A stretch of DNA of 64,000 bases. It comes from JBCBJX01 sp964342855. GTDB taxonomy: Bacteria; Pseudomonadota; Alphaproteobacteria; Caulobacterales; Parvularculaceae. Below the pieces are notes generated by a model, which was given only the letters and a program-made list of their open reading frames with translations, searched no databases and had not been told where the DNA came from. The first letter of the stretch is position 1, and every line of letters begins with the position of its first letter. Below, in pieces: positions 1 to 8,994 of this stretch. Both the position numbers and the translations under genes were made by a program. The stretch covers positions 1 to 64,000 of the forward strand of contig CAYFIB010000006.1 in NCBI GenBank assembly GCA_964342855.1, in the 5' to 3' direction.

Positions 1-343
1 GCGGGCGCCGAGGGCGAGGTTGTACTCGCGCGTGCCGCGCTCGTCGCAATTGCCTTCGATGCGGATGCGGGCGGCCGGGTACTGGTTCAGCCACGCAGCC
101 TGGCGACGCAGGGTGTCGCGCGCCGTCGGCGTCAGGTCGTAACGGTCAAAGCCGTAGAACACGCGGTTCGTCGCGTTCTGGGCGAAATCCTCGGCGCTGC
201 CAGCGACAACGCTGGAAGCGGCGCCGGAGTCGATCGCCGTGTCGGTCGACGAATCGAGATCGACGTCGTCAGACGTCGTGCCGCACGCGGCGAGGATGGA
301 AAGCGACGCCACGGCGCCGAGTTTCAGAAGAAGGTCTTTCATG
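1..343 (-). CDS. pal: Pal, peptidoglycan-associated lipoprotein (3' end outside window)
   Basis: Outer-membrane lipoprotein that binds peptidoglycan and is the outer partner of the Tol system in envelope constriction during division. The visible 114 codons start at ATG 343 with a lipoprotein signal ending in the lipobox LAAC (Cys about residue 20), a short acidic linker, then the OmpA-like domain with VFYGFDRYDLTP and GNCDERGTREYNLALGAR, the peptidoglycan-binding signature. The C-terminal third lies left of base 1. It is the last gene of tolQ-tolR-tolA-tolB-pal. The 239-base gap to tolB, with a hairpin in it, suggests pal may also have its own promoter. Identification is secure. Confidence 0.95.
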
Positions 344-533
344 GGATCTCCGCTCCACTTCGCTATCGAGACCGAGGCGCGCCTCGAATTCCCGTATTCG
401 CTCTACTACGCCTCGACTGCGATCGAACCCCCCGAACGCCCCGAGAATGATTCTGACAGCCGTTAACAATCGGCTTCTTACTGACTGAACATTGCAAATC
501 CGTGTCGGTTCGCGAAACCAGTCAAGCGTTAAC

Positions 534-583
534 AAAAATACCGGTGTCCGCCCCCGCAATCAACGGCTCGTTTCGGTATTTTT
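534..583 (-). terminator. Hairpin between tolB and pal
   Basis: Perfect 10-base inverted arms, AAAAATACCG and CGGTATTTTT, flank a 30-base loop and start at the tolB stop codon. The right arm in transcript sense ends in a U run (TTTTTGTT). It could be a leaky terminator that lowers pal expression from the tol promoter or an mRNA-stabilising hairpin. The long loop weakens the terminator reading. The remaining bases up to pal (344-533) hold no gene; a TTGACT box at 520-525 on the minus strand could be a pal -35 element, but no good -10 follows. Confidence 0.5.
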
Positions 584-1920
584 TATGGCAGCAACGGCGA
601 CCAGGCGGGGTCGGACGCGTCGCCCGGCGTCGTCACCTGCCGGAGGTTGTAACCGGTGAGGTCGACGGACCAGAGCTGGACCGCCCCGCCGGACCCGTCG
701 CGGTTCGTCGGGTACTGGCGGAAAAACATGAGAACGCGGCCGTTCGGGGCCCAAGTCGGACCTTCATCGAGGAAACTTTCGGTCAATATGCGCTCGCCGA
801 CGCCGTCCGGACGGATGACGCCGATATTGAAGCGCCCCTGAGACTGCCTTGTGAACGCGATAAGATCGCCCCGCGGAGACCAGACCGGCGTGCCGTAATT
901 GCCCTCGTTAAAGGTGATCCGCCGCGGGTTCTCGCCGCCATCGATCTCCATCACGTAGATCTGCTGCGAACCGCCGCGGTCCGAGGCGAAGGTGATGAAA
1001 CGCCCGTCCGGCGACATGGAGGGCGAGGTGTCGATGGCCGGATTGTAGGTGAGCCGACGCACGCGACGCGTGCGCAGATCCATCATGTAAATATCCGAAT
1101 TGCCGTTCTGCTCCTGCGAAAAAACGATCTTGGAGCCGTCCGAAGAGAACCGCGGCGCGAAGGTCATGCCCGGAAACCGGCCGAGCGCCTCCTGCTGGCC
1201 GGTTTCGATGTTGAACAGGAACACCGACGGCACGCGGTCGCGATAGGACATGTAGGTGATCTGCTGCTGGTTCGGCGAAAACCGCGGCGTCAGCACCAGA
1301 TACTCGCCGTTCGTCAGCGCCTGCGGGTTGGCGCCGTCCTGATCCATGATCATCAGACGCTTTACGCGATCGATCTTCGAGCCGGTTTCGTGGACGAAGA
1401 CGACGCGGGTGTCGAAATAGCCCTTCTCGCCGGTCAGCGCCTCATAGACCTGATCCGACACCTTGTGCGCGGCGCGGCGCCAGTTGTTGTCAAGGGTCTT
1501 GAAGGCGACGGCGATGACCTGTTCGTCGGCGAAGACGTCCCAAACGCGCGTGTTCACCTGAATGCGGCCGTCCTCGAGGCGCACCACCTCGCCCGCGACC
1601 AGCACCTGCGCGTTGATGACCCGCCAGTCCGGAAAACGCGGACGCTCGTGGATCGTCTCCAGCGTCTGGATGTAGGCGCGCTTGTCGATGGGCGAGAAAA
1701 GGCCCGAACGATAGAGATCGTTGACGATGACGCGGCGGATGTCCTCGCCGACTTTCGCGAGCTCCCCGTCGCCGAGATAGTCCGGCACCGCGATGGGCAT
1801 CGGCTCCACATTACCACGCGTGATGTCGATGCGTTCCTGCGCGAAGGCGCCTGCGACAGCGACGCCCCAGGCGAGAACCACGACGATTGCGGCGCGAAGG
1901 CGCCCGATTGCTCCACTCAT
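583..1920 (-). CDS. tolB: TolB, periplasmic beta-propeller of the Tol-Pal system
   Basis: Periplasmic protein that binds Pal and is recycled by TolA. 445 residues: a Sec signal (hydrophobic stretch residues 10-25, cleavage near AFA-Q), an N-terminal TolB_N domain (DIRRVIVNDLYRSGLFSPID), then a C-terminal six-bladed propeller made of WD-like repeats such as DIYMMDLRTRRVRRLT, IYVMEIDGGENPRRIT and GVIRPDGVGERILTE, with the SPDG turns typical of TolB. The start at 1920 is preferred because AGAGGTGG lies just upstream; an in-frame extension to 2022 would run into the tolA coding region. Length and order are standard. Confidence 0.96.
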   Translation of the reverse strand: MSGAIGRLRAAIVVVLAWGVAVAGAFAQERIDITRGNVEPMPIAVPDYLGDGELAKVGEDIRRVIVNDLYRSGLFSPIDKRAYIQTLETIHERPRFPDWRVINAQVLVAGEVVRLEDGRIQVNTRVWDVFADEQVIAVAFKTLDNNWRRAAHKVSDQVYEALTGEKGYFDTRVVFVHETGSKIDRVKRLMIMDQDGANPQALTNGEYLVLTPRFSPNQQQITYMSYRDRVPSVFLFNIETGQQEALGRFPGMTFAPRFSSDGSKIVFSQEQNGNSDIYMMDLRTRRVRRLTYNPAIDTSPSMSPDGRFITFASDRGGSQQIYVMEIDGGENPRRITFNEGNYGTPVWSPRGDLIAFTRQSQGRFNIGVIRPDGVGERILTESFLDEGPTWAPNGRVLMFFRQYPTNRDGSGGAVQLWSVDLTGYNLRQVTTPGDASDPAWSPLLP

Positions 1921-1970
1921 CCGTCCACCTCTTTCAGGCGTTTCCCGACCGGCCTTCCGCCGACGGGACC

Positions 1971-2846
1971 TTATAGACCCAGCATCTCTTCGGGATCGAA
2001 ATTGAATTCCAGCTCCCGCCACTGTTCGTATCGCTCAGGAGAAAGGAAATTGTATGGCTCGCACTTGTAGACGGCGGCCACCGCCTCGCGCGCCGCGTTT
2101 TTCCAGAACGGATTGCCGGAGAGATCGATATCAATCTGGTTCACCACCACCGGCTCCCCGTCGATCTGACCTTCCTCGGTGAATTTCACCCGAAGAATGA
2201 CCTTCAGTTTTTCCGCATTCGGCGAGCCGAGGATCGCTTTCACGTTCCAGCAGTCGATGAGACGGGCGCGGAGAAGGTCTTTCTCCGTCGCCGTCAGACG
2301 CCCGGAGATGCCGACCCCCTCGCCCGCCGCTTCCGCATCCGGCGCTGAGTCCGGCGCGGTGCGCGGATTGCGGACTTCCTCATCTTCCTTCGCCCGGTCG
2401 ATGACCGAGGAGAGCGCGTCGAAATCGAGCGGGTCGTCCCGCTCCGGCTTCGGCTTCACGCGCGGGGCGACATCCTGCACGCGCTCGGGCTCGATGGGAT
2501 TGTCCGTAGGCTCCGCATCGGGCGACGGTTCGGGCTCCGGCTCGGACGCGTCGGGCGCGGGTTCTTCGGCGAGCGTGTCGGGCGCCGGATCCTCCGCCGG
2601 TTCGTCCGGCAGCACCGGCGTCGGCTCTTCTTCGGGCGCCTCCACCGCGCGCTCTTCGGCGGCGGCGGGCTCTTCCTCCGGCTCGTCCGGCACGTTCGTC
2701 CGGTCGGTGATCTCGGCGTCCGAGATCAGCTCCAGCGGAATGAACTGCACCTCTTCAGGCCGACGCATGAGGTCGGGCGCGCCGATCATGACGACCGCGA
2801 CGAGACCTGCGTGCAGCAGAAACGATATGAGGTGGCCGAGGCGCAT
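1971..2846 (-). CDS. tolA: TolA, inner-membrane spanning protein
   Basis: Links the TolQ-TolR motor to TolB/Pal across the periplasm. 291 residues: one N-terminal transmembrane helix (about residues 7-24), a long central linker (about 50-170), then a C-terminal TolA/TonB-like domain (about 180-291, with LLRARLIDCWNV and REAVAAVYKCEPYNF and two Cys). The linker is rich in Glu, Pro, Ala and Asp rather than the Lys/Ala helical linker of enterobacterial TolA, so it is probably extended and disordered. It sits between tolR and tolB in the usual order; gaps are 18 and 50 bases. Confidence 0.92.
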   Translation of the reverse strand: MRLGHLISFLLHAGLVAVVMIGAPDLMRRPEEVQFIPLELISDAEITDRTNVPDEPEEEPAAAEERAVEAPEEEPTPVLPDEPAEDPAPDTLAEEPAPDASEPEPEPSPDAEPTDNPIEPERVQDVAPRVKPKPERDDPLDFDALSSVIDRAKEDEEVRNPRTAPDSAPDAEAAGEGVGISGRLTATEKDLLRARLIDCWNVKAILGSPNAEKLKVILRVKFTEEGQIDGEPVVVNQIDIDLSGNPFWKNAAREAVAAVYKCEPYNFLSPERYEQWRELEFNFDPEEMLGL

Positions 2847-2864
2847 GGCGCTCCGCTCTCTCCG

Positions 2865-3293
2865 TCAGCGTTTCGCGGAATCGTTGACGAGGCCGATGCG
2901 CCGATAGCCCGCGGCGTTCACCCGCGCCATCACCGATGCGACGTCGCCATAGGACGCGTTGCGGTCGCCGCGCACGTAGATCAACCGATCATAACCAGCG
3001 CCGGCGATCGCCTCGAGGCGAGCGATCAGTTGCTCCTCCTCGATCTCCGTCTCCTGAATAAATATCTTGCCGTCGTTGGTGATGGTGATGGTGATCGGCT
3101 CGCCGGAGTCCGGCAACGACTTCGCCTGCGTTTCCGGCAACTCGACCGGCACGCCGACCGTGAGCAGCGGCGCAGCGACCATGAAGATGATGAGGAGCAC
3201 CAGCATGACGTCGACCATCGGCGTCACGTTGATCTCGGCGAGCGGCGCGCGGCGTCCGCGCCCGCCGCCGCGCGGCGGGATCGCGGCGGCCAT
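2865..3293 (-). CDS. tolR: TolR, ExbD-family motor subunit
   Basis: Inner-membrane proton-channel partner of TolQ. 142 residues: a cytoplasmic basic N-terminus, one transmembrane helix (about 24-45) starting with the invariant Asp in MVDVMLVLL, and a periplasmic ExbD domain ending AGYRRIGLVND. The segment AEINVTPMVDVMLVLLIIF is the family signature. Its ATG overlaps the tolQ TGA by one base (TGATG), so the two are translationally coupled. Confidence 0.96.
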   Translation of the reverse strand: MAAAIPPRGGGRGRRAPLAEINVTPMVDVMLVLLIIFMVAAPLLTVGVPVELPETQAKSLPDSGEPITITITNDGKIFIQETEIEEEQLIARLEAIAGAGYDRLIYVRGDRNASYGDVASVMARVNAAGYRRIGLVNDSAKR

Positions 3294-4078
3294 CAGCCCG
3301 CCCTCTCGTCAAGCTGGCGCGAGAGGATGGCGGAGAACTCGTCCGCGAACCCCTGCAGGCGCACCGCATACGTATTGAGACGCGTCGTCAGCCGGTTGTA
3401 GCCGACGACCGCCGGAATGGCCGCGACGAGGCCGAGCGCCGTCGCGAACAGCGCTTCAGCGATGCCCGGCGCCACGACGGCGAGGTTCGTGTCCTGAGAA
3501 ATGGCGATGGCCTGGAAGGAGTTCATGATGCCCCAGACCGTGCCGAAGAGGCCGACGAAGGGCGCCGCGGAGCCGACGGTCGCGAGGAAGCCGAGGCCGC
3601 GCTCGGCTTTATCGAGCTCACGGGCGATCTGGACGTTCATCACCTTGTCGATGCGCTCTTTCGCGCCGGCGACGAGGGCGCCGGAGGCGCGCGGCCCGTC
3701 TTTCACCCGCTCCCACTCGCCCATGGCGGCGGCGAACACTCGCGCCATCGGGTGATCGGCCTTGTCGCCGAGCTTGCGGTGAAGATCGTCGAGCGGCTTG
3801 CCCGACCAGAAGGTGTTCTCGAACCGCCGCGCCTGACCGTTGAGGCGGCCGAAGGAGAGCCCCTTGTCGATCATCACGCCCCAGGACCAGACCGAGGAGA
3901 GGACAAGGACGCCCATCACCGCCTTCACGACGATGTCGGCTTCCATGATGAGGGACCAGATGCCGGTCTCCTCCAGTGCGATGGTTTCAACCGCGCCCGA
4001 CGGCGCCGCTTCCTGAGCGACGGCGGCGAGACCGGCGACGGCCGCGGCCATATCCGCGGCGAAAGAGACGCTGATCAT
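3293..4078 (-). CDS. tolQ: TolQ, MotA/ExbB-family motor subunit
   Basis: Forms the proton-driven stator with TolR. 261 residues with three transmembrane segments (about 50-72, 158-180 and 203-225) and the family core GFLATVGSAAPFVGLFGTVW followed by GIAEALFATALGLVAAIPAV. It is the first gene of the tol run here. Upstream there are about 280 bases to the divergent gene at 4358, so the tol promoter should lie there. In many alphaproteobacteria ybgC is directly upstream; here it lies about 6 kb away at 10022-10462. Confidence 0.96.
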   Translation of the reverse strand: MISVSFAADMAAAVAGLAAVAQEAAPSGAVETIALEETGIWSLIMEADIVVKAVMGVLVLSSVWSWGVMIDKGLSFGRLNGQARRFENTFWSGKPLDDLHRKLGDKADHPMARVFAAAMGEWERVKDGPRASGALVAGAKERIDKVMNVQIARELDKAERGLGFLATVGSAAPFVGLFGTVWGIMNSFQAIAISQDTNLAVVAPGIAEALFATALGLVAAIPAVVGYNRLTTRLNTYAVRLQGFADEFSAILSRQLDERAG

Positions 4079-4296
4079 GTTCAGACTTCCCGTATCAGAC
4101 CCCCGCGGCGTCGGCCCTGCGCCCGAACCGCTTCACATCAAAAGCCGTACCAGAGCCCGCGCGCGCCGCCAATGCGGCGTCCGACGGCCTCGTCTTCTTG
4201 CTGAATAGCCGACTGCCATCCGATTTTGACGAGCGTGGGGCATGGCGGAACGAGACTGTTGCGCGAACGCCGCAGCGATGCGGCCAGCGCTGAAGT

Positions 4297-4343
4297 AGCT
4301 ATCCATCAGACGCTGAACCGAGGAAGCTATCCTCAGACGCTGA
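4297..4343 (+). repeat. Two near-identical 19-20 base direct repeats upstream of the barrel gene
   Basis: Copy 1 (4297-4316) and copy 2 (4325-4343) read agctatc(ca)tcagacgctga and differ by one base. They start 28 bases apart and the second ends 14 bases before the ATG at 4358. The position between the divergent tolQ and barrel genes would suit a tandem operator, but the second copy is so close to the start that a recent small duplication is as likely. Confidence 0.6.
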
Positions 4344-4357
4344 TATGGGGGCATTTG

Positions 4358-5353
4358 ATGCGACGCTTTTTTGCAACAACGCTGATCGCGACGTCTTTTT
4401 CGTCCGTCGTCAGCGCTGCGGAACCTGGAAAGTGGCTGTCGTTCGACTATCGAGCGCGGTACGTCTCGACCGACATCCGTTCGAATGATGACGATATAGT
4501 TACGCCGGTCGAATCGACGGTGACCACCGTCGGCTCCGATATCGACGTGAGGATCACGCCGTTCTTTCGGGCCTACGTCTCGCTTGCTGACGAATTCTGG
4601 CCCGACGAATCCATATTTGACGCTGAGTTTCGCGAGTCTCAGGATCCTGCTGGAGCTCAGGAAGGACGATATATCGCAACGGCCATCGGCCTCGCCGTAC
4701 GTCCGCTGCCGAACGAATTACTGGCCCCTTCGTTCAGCTACGAGCGTCGCAATATCAGCGGCGACTACAGAGCAAGCCGTCCGCTTACGAACGAGTCCGG
4801 CTCCGTAGTCACGAACAGCGGATCAGTTGTCGAACTTTACGACGAACAGACGGTCCTTTCGCTGCAGTGGGGTGACAATCCGCGGTACTCAGGCATCGGC
4901 CGAGACGCGTTTGGGGATCTGTCATCTGAAAGCGCCGCGCAGATGATGCTGGCGGTCGACTGGATTCAATCGACGGCGCTCTTCTACGAATTCAATGCAG
5001 GCGACGCGACGGCGCAGCTCGTCGAACGCGACACCAATTCTTTCGGGTATTCGCTTGTCGCCCGGTACAATATCACCGACGAAGGCGCTCCATATCTGTT
5101 CGCCTTCGGCGCTGAGATCGAAAGCACCCTGGGCGGCGATCGGGAATTCTTCAAAATCGGCGGCTATCTCGGCGCCTACTTTATTCCGGTGACGGATCGC
5201 CTTTCGGTAGGCGCCACGGTTGGGGCGTTCTGGACACCCAGCGACAGTTGGCAACTTTATGGCTTAGGGGGTGAAACCGGCTTTGACGTTGGCGGCACCA
5301 TCGAAACGAACTTCGCCCTCGACGCGACGTTCGGCGCCTCGCTCAGGTTCTAA
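4358..5353 (+). CDS. Putative outer-membrane beta-barrel protein
   Basis: 331 residues, no family recognised. It has a Sec signal (MRRFF...SVVSA-AEP) and then alternating polar/aromatic strands (LSFDYRARYVS, IDVRITPFFRAYVSL, YSLVARYNITD, YLFAFGAEIES, LSVGATVGAFW), ending in ATFGASLRF. A C-terminal Phe in an amphipathic last strand is the usual outer-membrane assembly signal. Start at 4358 is supported by GGGGGC ten bases upstream and the signal peptide directly after; an upstream in-frame extension has no such features. It is less GC-rich than the tol genes and is the first gene of the segment separating tolQ from ybgC. Substrate unknown. Confidence 0.75.
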   Translation: MRRFFATTLIATSFSSVVSAAEPGKWLSFDYRARYVSTDIRSNDDDIVTPVESTVTTVGSDIDVRITPFFRAYVSLADEFWPDESIFDAEFRESQDPAGAQEGRYIATAIGLAVRPLPNELLAPSFSYERRNISGDYRASRPLTNESGSVVTNSGSVVELYDEQTVLSLQWGDNPRYSGIGRDAFGDLSSESAAQMMLAVDWIQSTALFYEFNAGDATAQLVERDTNSFGYSLVARYNITDEGAPYLFAFGAEIESTLGGDREFFKIGGYLGAYFIPVTDRLSVGATVGAFWTPSDSWQLYGLGGETGFDVGGTIETNFALDATFGASLRF

Positions 5354-5366
5354 GCCATTGTCCTAG

Positions 5367-6068
5367 CTACGGCGCGACAGTGATTGACGTCGAGAAGAGC
5401 GCGATCATGAAGAGGACGATCGCGCCGCCGCCGAGGCCGAGCGCGGCGAGACGCGGTCCGTGCAGGCGGCTCCACAGCAGCGTTCCGGTGAGGCTCATGA
5501 AGACGAGCGCCCCCGCGGCGGTGTCGATGAAGAGCACCCAGAAGAGGTTGACGCCGTGGCCCTTGTGCAACTCTTTCAGGAACGTCCCGAAGGAATAGTC
5601 GGTCCGCGTCGCGGTCAGAAGCTGCGCCTCCGGGATGTATTCGGCGTTGATGCGCGCGTTCGGGCTGCGGAAACGGACGGTCCATTTCTCCGCCTGCCGA
5701 ACCGGCGCGCCTTCAAAGCTCACCTCCGCCTCTTCCCGTTTCGCGCCGCCGCCGAGCGGCCCCGAGGCGATGCCGAAGCGGTCCTGAACATAGTCCGCGA
5801 ACGCGTCCGGGTCGGCGAGCGGCGCGTCGAGCACGGTTTCCAGCGTACCGACCTCGCGCATCTCGCCGGTCTCGATTTTCAGGATCGCCCGGTGGTTCAG
5901 GAGAAACCCGGAGACGCCGAGAAAGAAAAAGAGAAACGCGCCCCAGAAGCCGGTCCAGGCATGGGTCCGCCGCAGCCAGAGAATGACCTTCGGGTCCTGC
6001 CAGTCGGCGGGAAGCAGAAGAAGACCGCCCGCGCGACGACGAACAGGCTTGGCGGCGGTTTCGGACAT
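5367..6068 (-). CDS. PepSY-associated membrane protein
   Basis: 233 residues. Helix 1 follows WLRRTHAWTGFWGAFLFFFLGVSGFLLNHR, the start typical of PepSY_TM proteins (iron-uptake or reductase-associated family). A periplasmic section of about 110 residues contains a PepSY-like stretch, then HKGHGVNLFWVLFIDTAAGALVFMSLTGTLLWSR and a final helix give three to four membrane spans in all. The start at 6068 has GGGAG upstream; a longer frame to 6194 lacks one. It is divergent from the Crp/Fnr gene at 6219, leaving a shared 150-base promoter region. The exact role is not known. Confidence 0.75.
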   Translation of the reverse strand: MSETAAKPVRRRAGGLLLLPADWQDPKVILWLRRTHAWTGFWGAFLFFFLGVSGFLLNHRAILKIETGEMREVGTLETVLDAPLADPDAFADYVQDRFGIASGPLGGGAKREEAEVSFEGAPVRQAEKWTVRFRSPNARINAEYIPEAQLLTATRTDYSFGTFLKELHKGHGVNLFWVLFIDTAAGALVFMSLTGTLLWSRLHGPRLAALGLGGGAIVLFMIALFSTSITVAP

Positions 6069-6218
6069 TGGCGAGCTCCCTCGAACGACAGCCCGTCGCT
6101 TAGCGAAGGCCGCTCGCTCTTGCAAACCGTTCTCAGTACGAAAACGTGAGGCGACGACGCGCCCTCCGCGCCATTTGTCCGCTTCAGCCGCCATCCCGAC
6201 CGCGCGATAAGCGCTCGC

Positions 6219-6869
6219 ATGGACATCTCATCCGACCTCGACGCCATTCTTGAGGGCGCCGCGACGGCTCGCTTCCGCGCAGGCGACGTCATCGCCGCGC
6301 CGGGCTCGGACTGCGCGCATTTCATCGTCGTGCGAACCGGCGGGGTCCGCGTCGATCTTCTCTCCCCGTCCGGGCGGCAGGTTCTGCTTTACCGTTTCGG
6401 CGCGGGCGAAACCTGCGTGCTGACGACCGCGAGCCTTTTCAGCGGCGCGCCGTATGCGGCCGAAGCGCGCGCGGAAACTGACGTCGAAGCCGCACTCATT
6501 ACCGCAGCGCAGTTTCATGACCGCGTGCGCGCCTCGGAGCCCTTTCGCCGCATGGTGTTCGAAACCTTTTCGCGTCGCCTCGCCGACGCCATGGCGAAGA
6601 TCGACGAAATCGCCTTTCAGCCGCTCGCCGCGCGACTTGCCGCGCTATTGATCCGCATTGCGACGGACGGCCTCGCCCGAGGGACCCACGAAAGTTTCGC
6701 CATCGACATCGGAACAGCGCGCGAGGTGGTGAGCCGCGCGCTGGCGGACTGGGAGCGCGCCGGATGGATCGAGCGCCGCCGCGGCGCCGTCGCTCTCCTC
6801 GCACCCGACGCCCTCGCCCGCCTCGCCGCTGGTGACAACGTCACCGACAGGCCGGGACCGGAGGCGTAA
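6219..6869 (+). CDS. Crp/Fnr-family transcriptional regulator
   Basis: 216 residues: an N-terminal cyclic-nucleotide-binding-like beta-roll (about 15-115, GDVIAAPGSDCAHFIVVRTGGVRVDLLSPSG...LLYRFGAGE), a dimerisation helix (about 115-145) and a C-terminal winged helix whose recognition helix is IGTAREVVSRALADWERAGWI. There is no N-terminal FNR-type four-cysteine cluster, so it is not an oxygen-sensing FNR; Cys27 and the Cys in GETCVLT are the only candidates for thiol sensing. It precedes DUF2892, rhodanese and formaldehyde-detoxification genes on the same strand, so it may control a sulfur or formaldehyde stress unit (inference). Confidence 0.85.
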   Translation: MDISSDLDAILEGAATARFRAGDVIAAPGSDCAHFIVVRTGGVRVDLLSPSGRQVLLYRFGAGETCVLTTASLFSGAPYAAEARAETDVEAALITAAQFHDRVRASEPFRRMVFETFSRRLADAMAKIDEIAFQPLAARLAALLIRIATDGLARGTHESFAIDIGTAREVVSRALADWERAGWIERRRGAVALLAPDALARLAAGDNVTDRPGPEA

Positions 6870-6898
6870 GCGAAACTGGCAACAGCCAGGAGGCCTCC

Positions 6899-7111
6899 AT
6901 GCAACTCGCGAATGTCGGAAGCATCGACCGTATTTTCCGCCTCATCCTCGGCGCCGCTCTGATCGCCGCGCCCTTCGTAATCGGCCTCGCGCCGACCGCC
7001 CCGCTCGCCATCGGCGGATTTGCGGCGGGCGCCATTTTGATCGTGACGGCGATCGTCCGCATCTGCCCGATCTACCTCGCGACCGGTCTGCGGACGCTGA
7101 AGCGTTCATGA
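6899..7111 (+). CDS. DUF2892 (YgaP-like) small membrane protein
   Basis: 70 residues with two hydrophobic helices (about 12-34 and 37-55) and the family pattern NVGSIDRIFRLILGAALI ... CPIYLATGL. DUF2892 domains are found alone or fused to rhodanese, as in E. coli YgaP. Here the ATG of the downstream rhodanese overlaps its stop by four bases (ATGA), so the two chains are made together and probably form a split YgaP-like sulfurtransferase at the membrane. A strong AGGAGG-type site precedes the start. Confidence 0.88.
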   Translation: MQLANVGSIDRIFRLILGAALIAAPFVIGLAPTAPLAIGGFAAGAILIVTAIVRICPIYLATGLRTLKRS

Positions 7112-7479
7112 GATTTCTGAGCCGTCTCTTCGGCGGCGCGCGTGACGCCGGGCCCGCCCGCATCAACGTCGAGGACGCCATGCACGGCCACTTGGCCGGC
7201 GCGTACCTTCTCATCGATGTCCGCGAGAGCGCCGAGCACGCCGAAGGCCATGCCGACGGCGCGGCTCTGATCCCGCTCAGCCGCGCGGACTTCATTGAGG
7301 CGGTGTTTGACGCCGCGGGCGGTGATGCGAACCGGTCGATCGCCCTCATGTGCCGAACGGGCGCGCGCTCCTCCCGCGCGGCGACGCAATTGGCGCACGC
7401 TGGGTTCACCGACCTGAAGATCGTCGCGGGCGGCTTCCTCGCCTGGCGCAAAGCGGGGTTGCCGGTCGCGCGCGGTTGA
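7108..7479 (+). CDS. Rhodanese-domain sulfurtransferase
   Basis: 123 residues, one rhodanese domain with LLIDVRESAEHAEGHADGA and the active-site loop CRTGARS (persulfide-carrying Cys82), then AGFTDLKIVAGGFLAWRKAGLPV, the family's C-terminal signature. It has no signal peptide or membrane segment, and its start codon lies inside the DUF2892 stop (7108-7111), which fixes the start. It probably accepts sulfane sulfur from glutathione persulfide or thiosulfate; the actual donor is unknown. Confidence 0.9.
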   Translation: MRFLSRLFGGARDAGPARINVEDAMHGHLAGAYLLIDVRESAEHAEGHADGAALIPLSRADFIEAVFDAAGGDANRSIALMCRTGARSSRAATQLAHAGFTDLKIVAGGFLAWRKAGLPVARG

Positions 7480-7541
7480 GGGTTTCGCCGCGCCGCCGCC
7501 TCAGGCTAGGCAGAGCGGGATCTGAGAACGGAGACCTCGCC

Positions 7542-8648
<1,107 letters not shown>

Positions 8649-8651
8649 CCT

Positions 8652-8978
8652 ATGACGAGTGACGATGATAGCGACTGGAAGCTTAAGCTTCGATACGGCA
8701 AAACCTCAACTCCATTTCAGCACGCAACGCTACTCGCTGTCGGCTATATGGATCAGGCCCGCCACGACTACGGCGTGGATCAGGGGCCTGCGGTGATGGC
8801 TGCAAAAATCTGGTCGATCTCTGACCTGGACGCTGTTGAAATCGTCGCGCAGGTCGGCCGCGATATCGGATTTCGAATAACCGGGAACATCGAGATTTAT
8901 CGCACGGACCCTGAAGAGCCTCCGATAGATAAACCCTCCGTATATGGAGTCAATTTCACGCCCTTTTCCGAAGAGTAG
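8652..8978 (+). CDS. Small unknown protein, immunity-like
   Basis: 108 residues, soluble, slightly acidic, no signal. The pattern WKLKLRYGKTSTPFQHATLLAVGYM ... AAKIWSISDLDAVEIVAQVGRDIGFRITGNIEIY ... NFTPF recalls scattered small proteins I associate from memory with toxin-immunity neighbourhoods, but I cannot name a family with certainty. It starts 3 bases after the frmA stop and ends 16 before the frmB start. Its base and codon use is visibly poorer in G and C than the frm genes, pointing to a later insertion. A direct role in formaldehyde metabolism is unlikely. Confidence 0.65.
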   Translation: MTSDDDSDWKLKLRYGKTSTPFQHATLLAVGYMDQARHDYGVDQGPAVMAAKIWSISDLDAVEIVAQVGRDIGFRITGNIEIYRTDPEEPPIDKPSVYGVNFTPFSEE

Positions 8979-8994
8979 CTAGGAGCGAAAATCC

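Noticed and set aside
502..2070. A 522-codon open frame on the plus strand over tolB
   Set aside because: Antisense shadow of tolB. High-GC codon bias keeps the opposite frame open; it has an Arg/His/Val-rich composition without domains and runs into tolA.
6069..6218. FNR/CRP palindrome between the PepSY and Crp/Fnr genes
   Set aside because: No TTGAT-N4-ATCAA or TGTGA-N6-TCACA-like dyad was found by eye.
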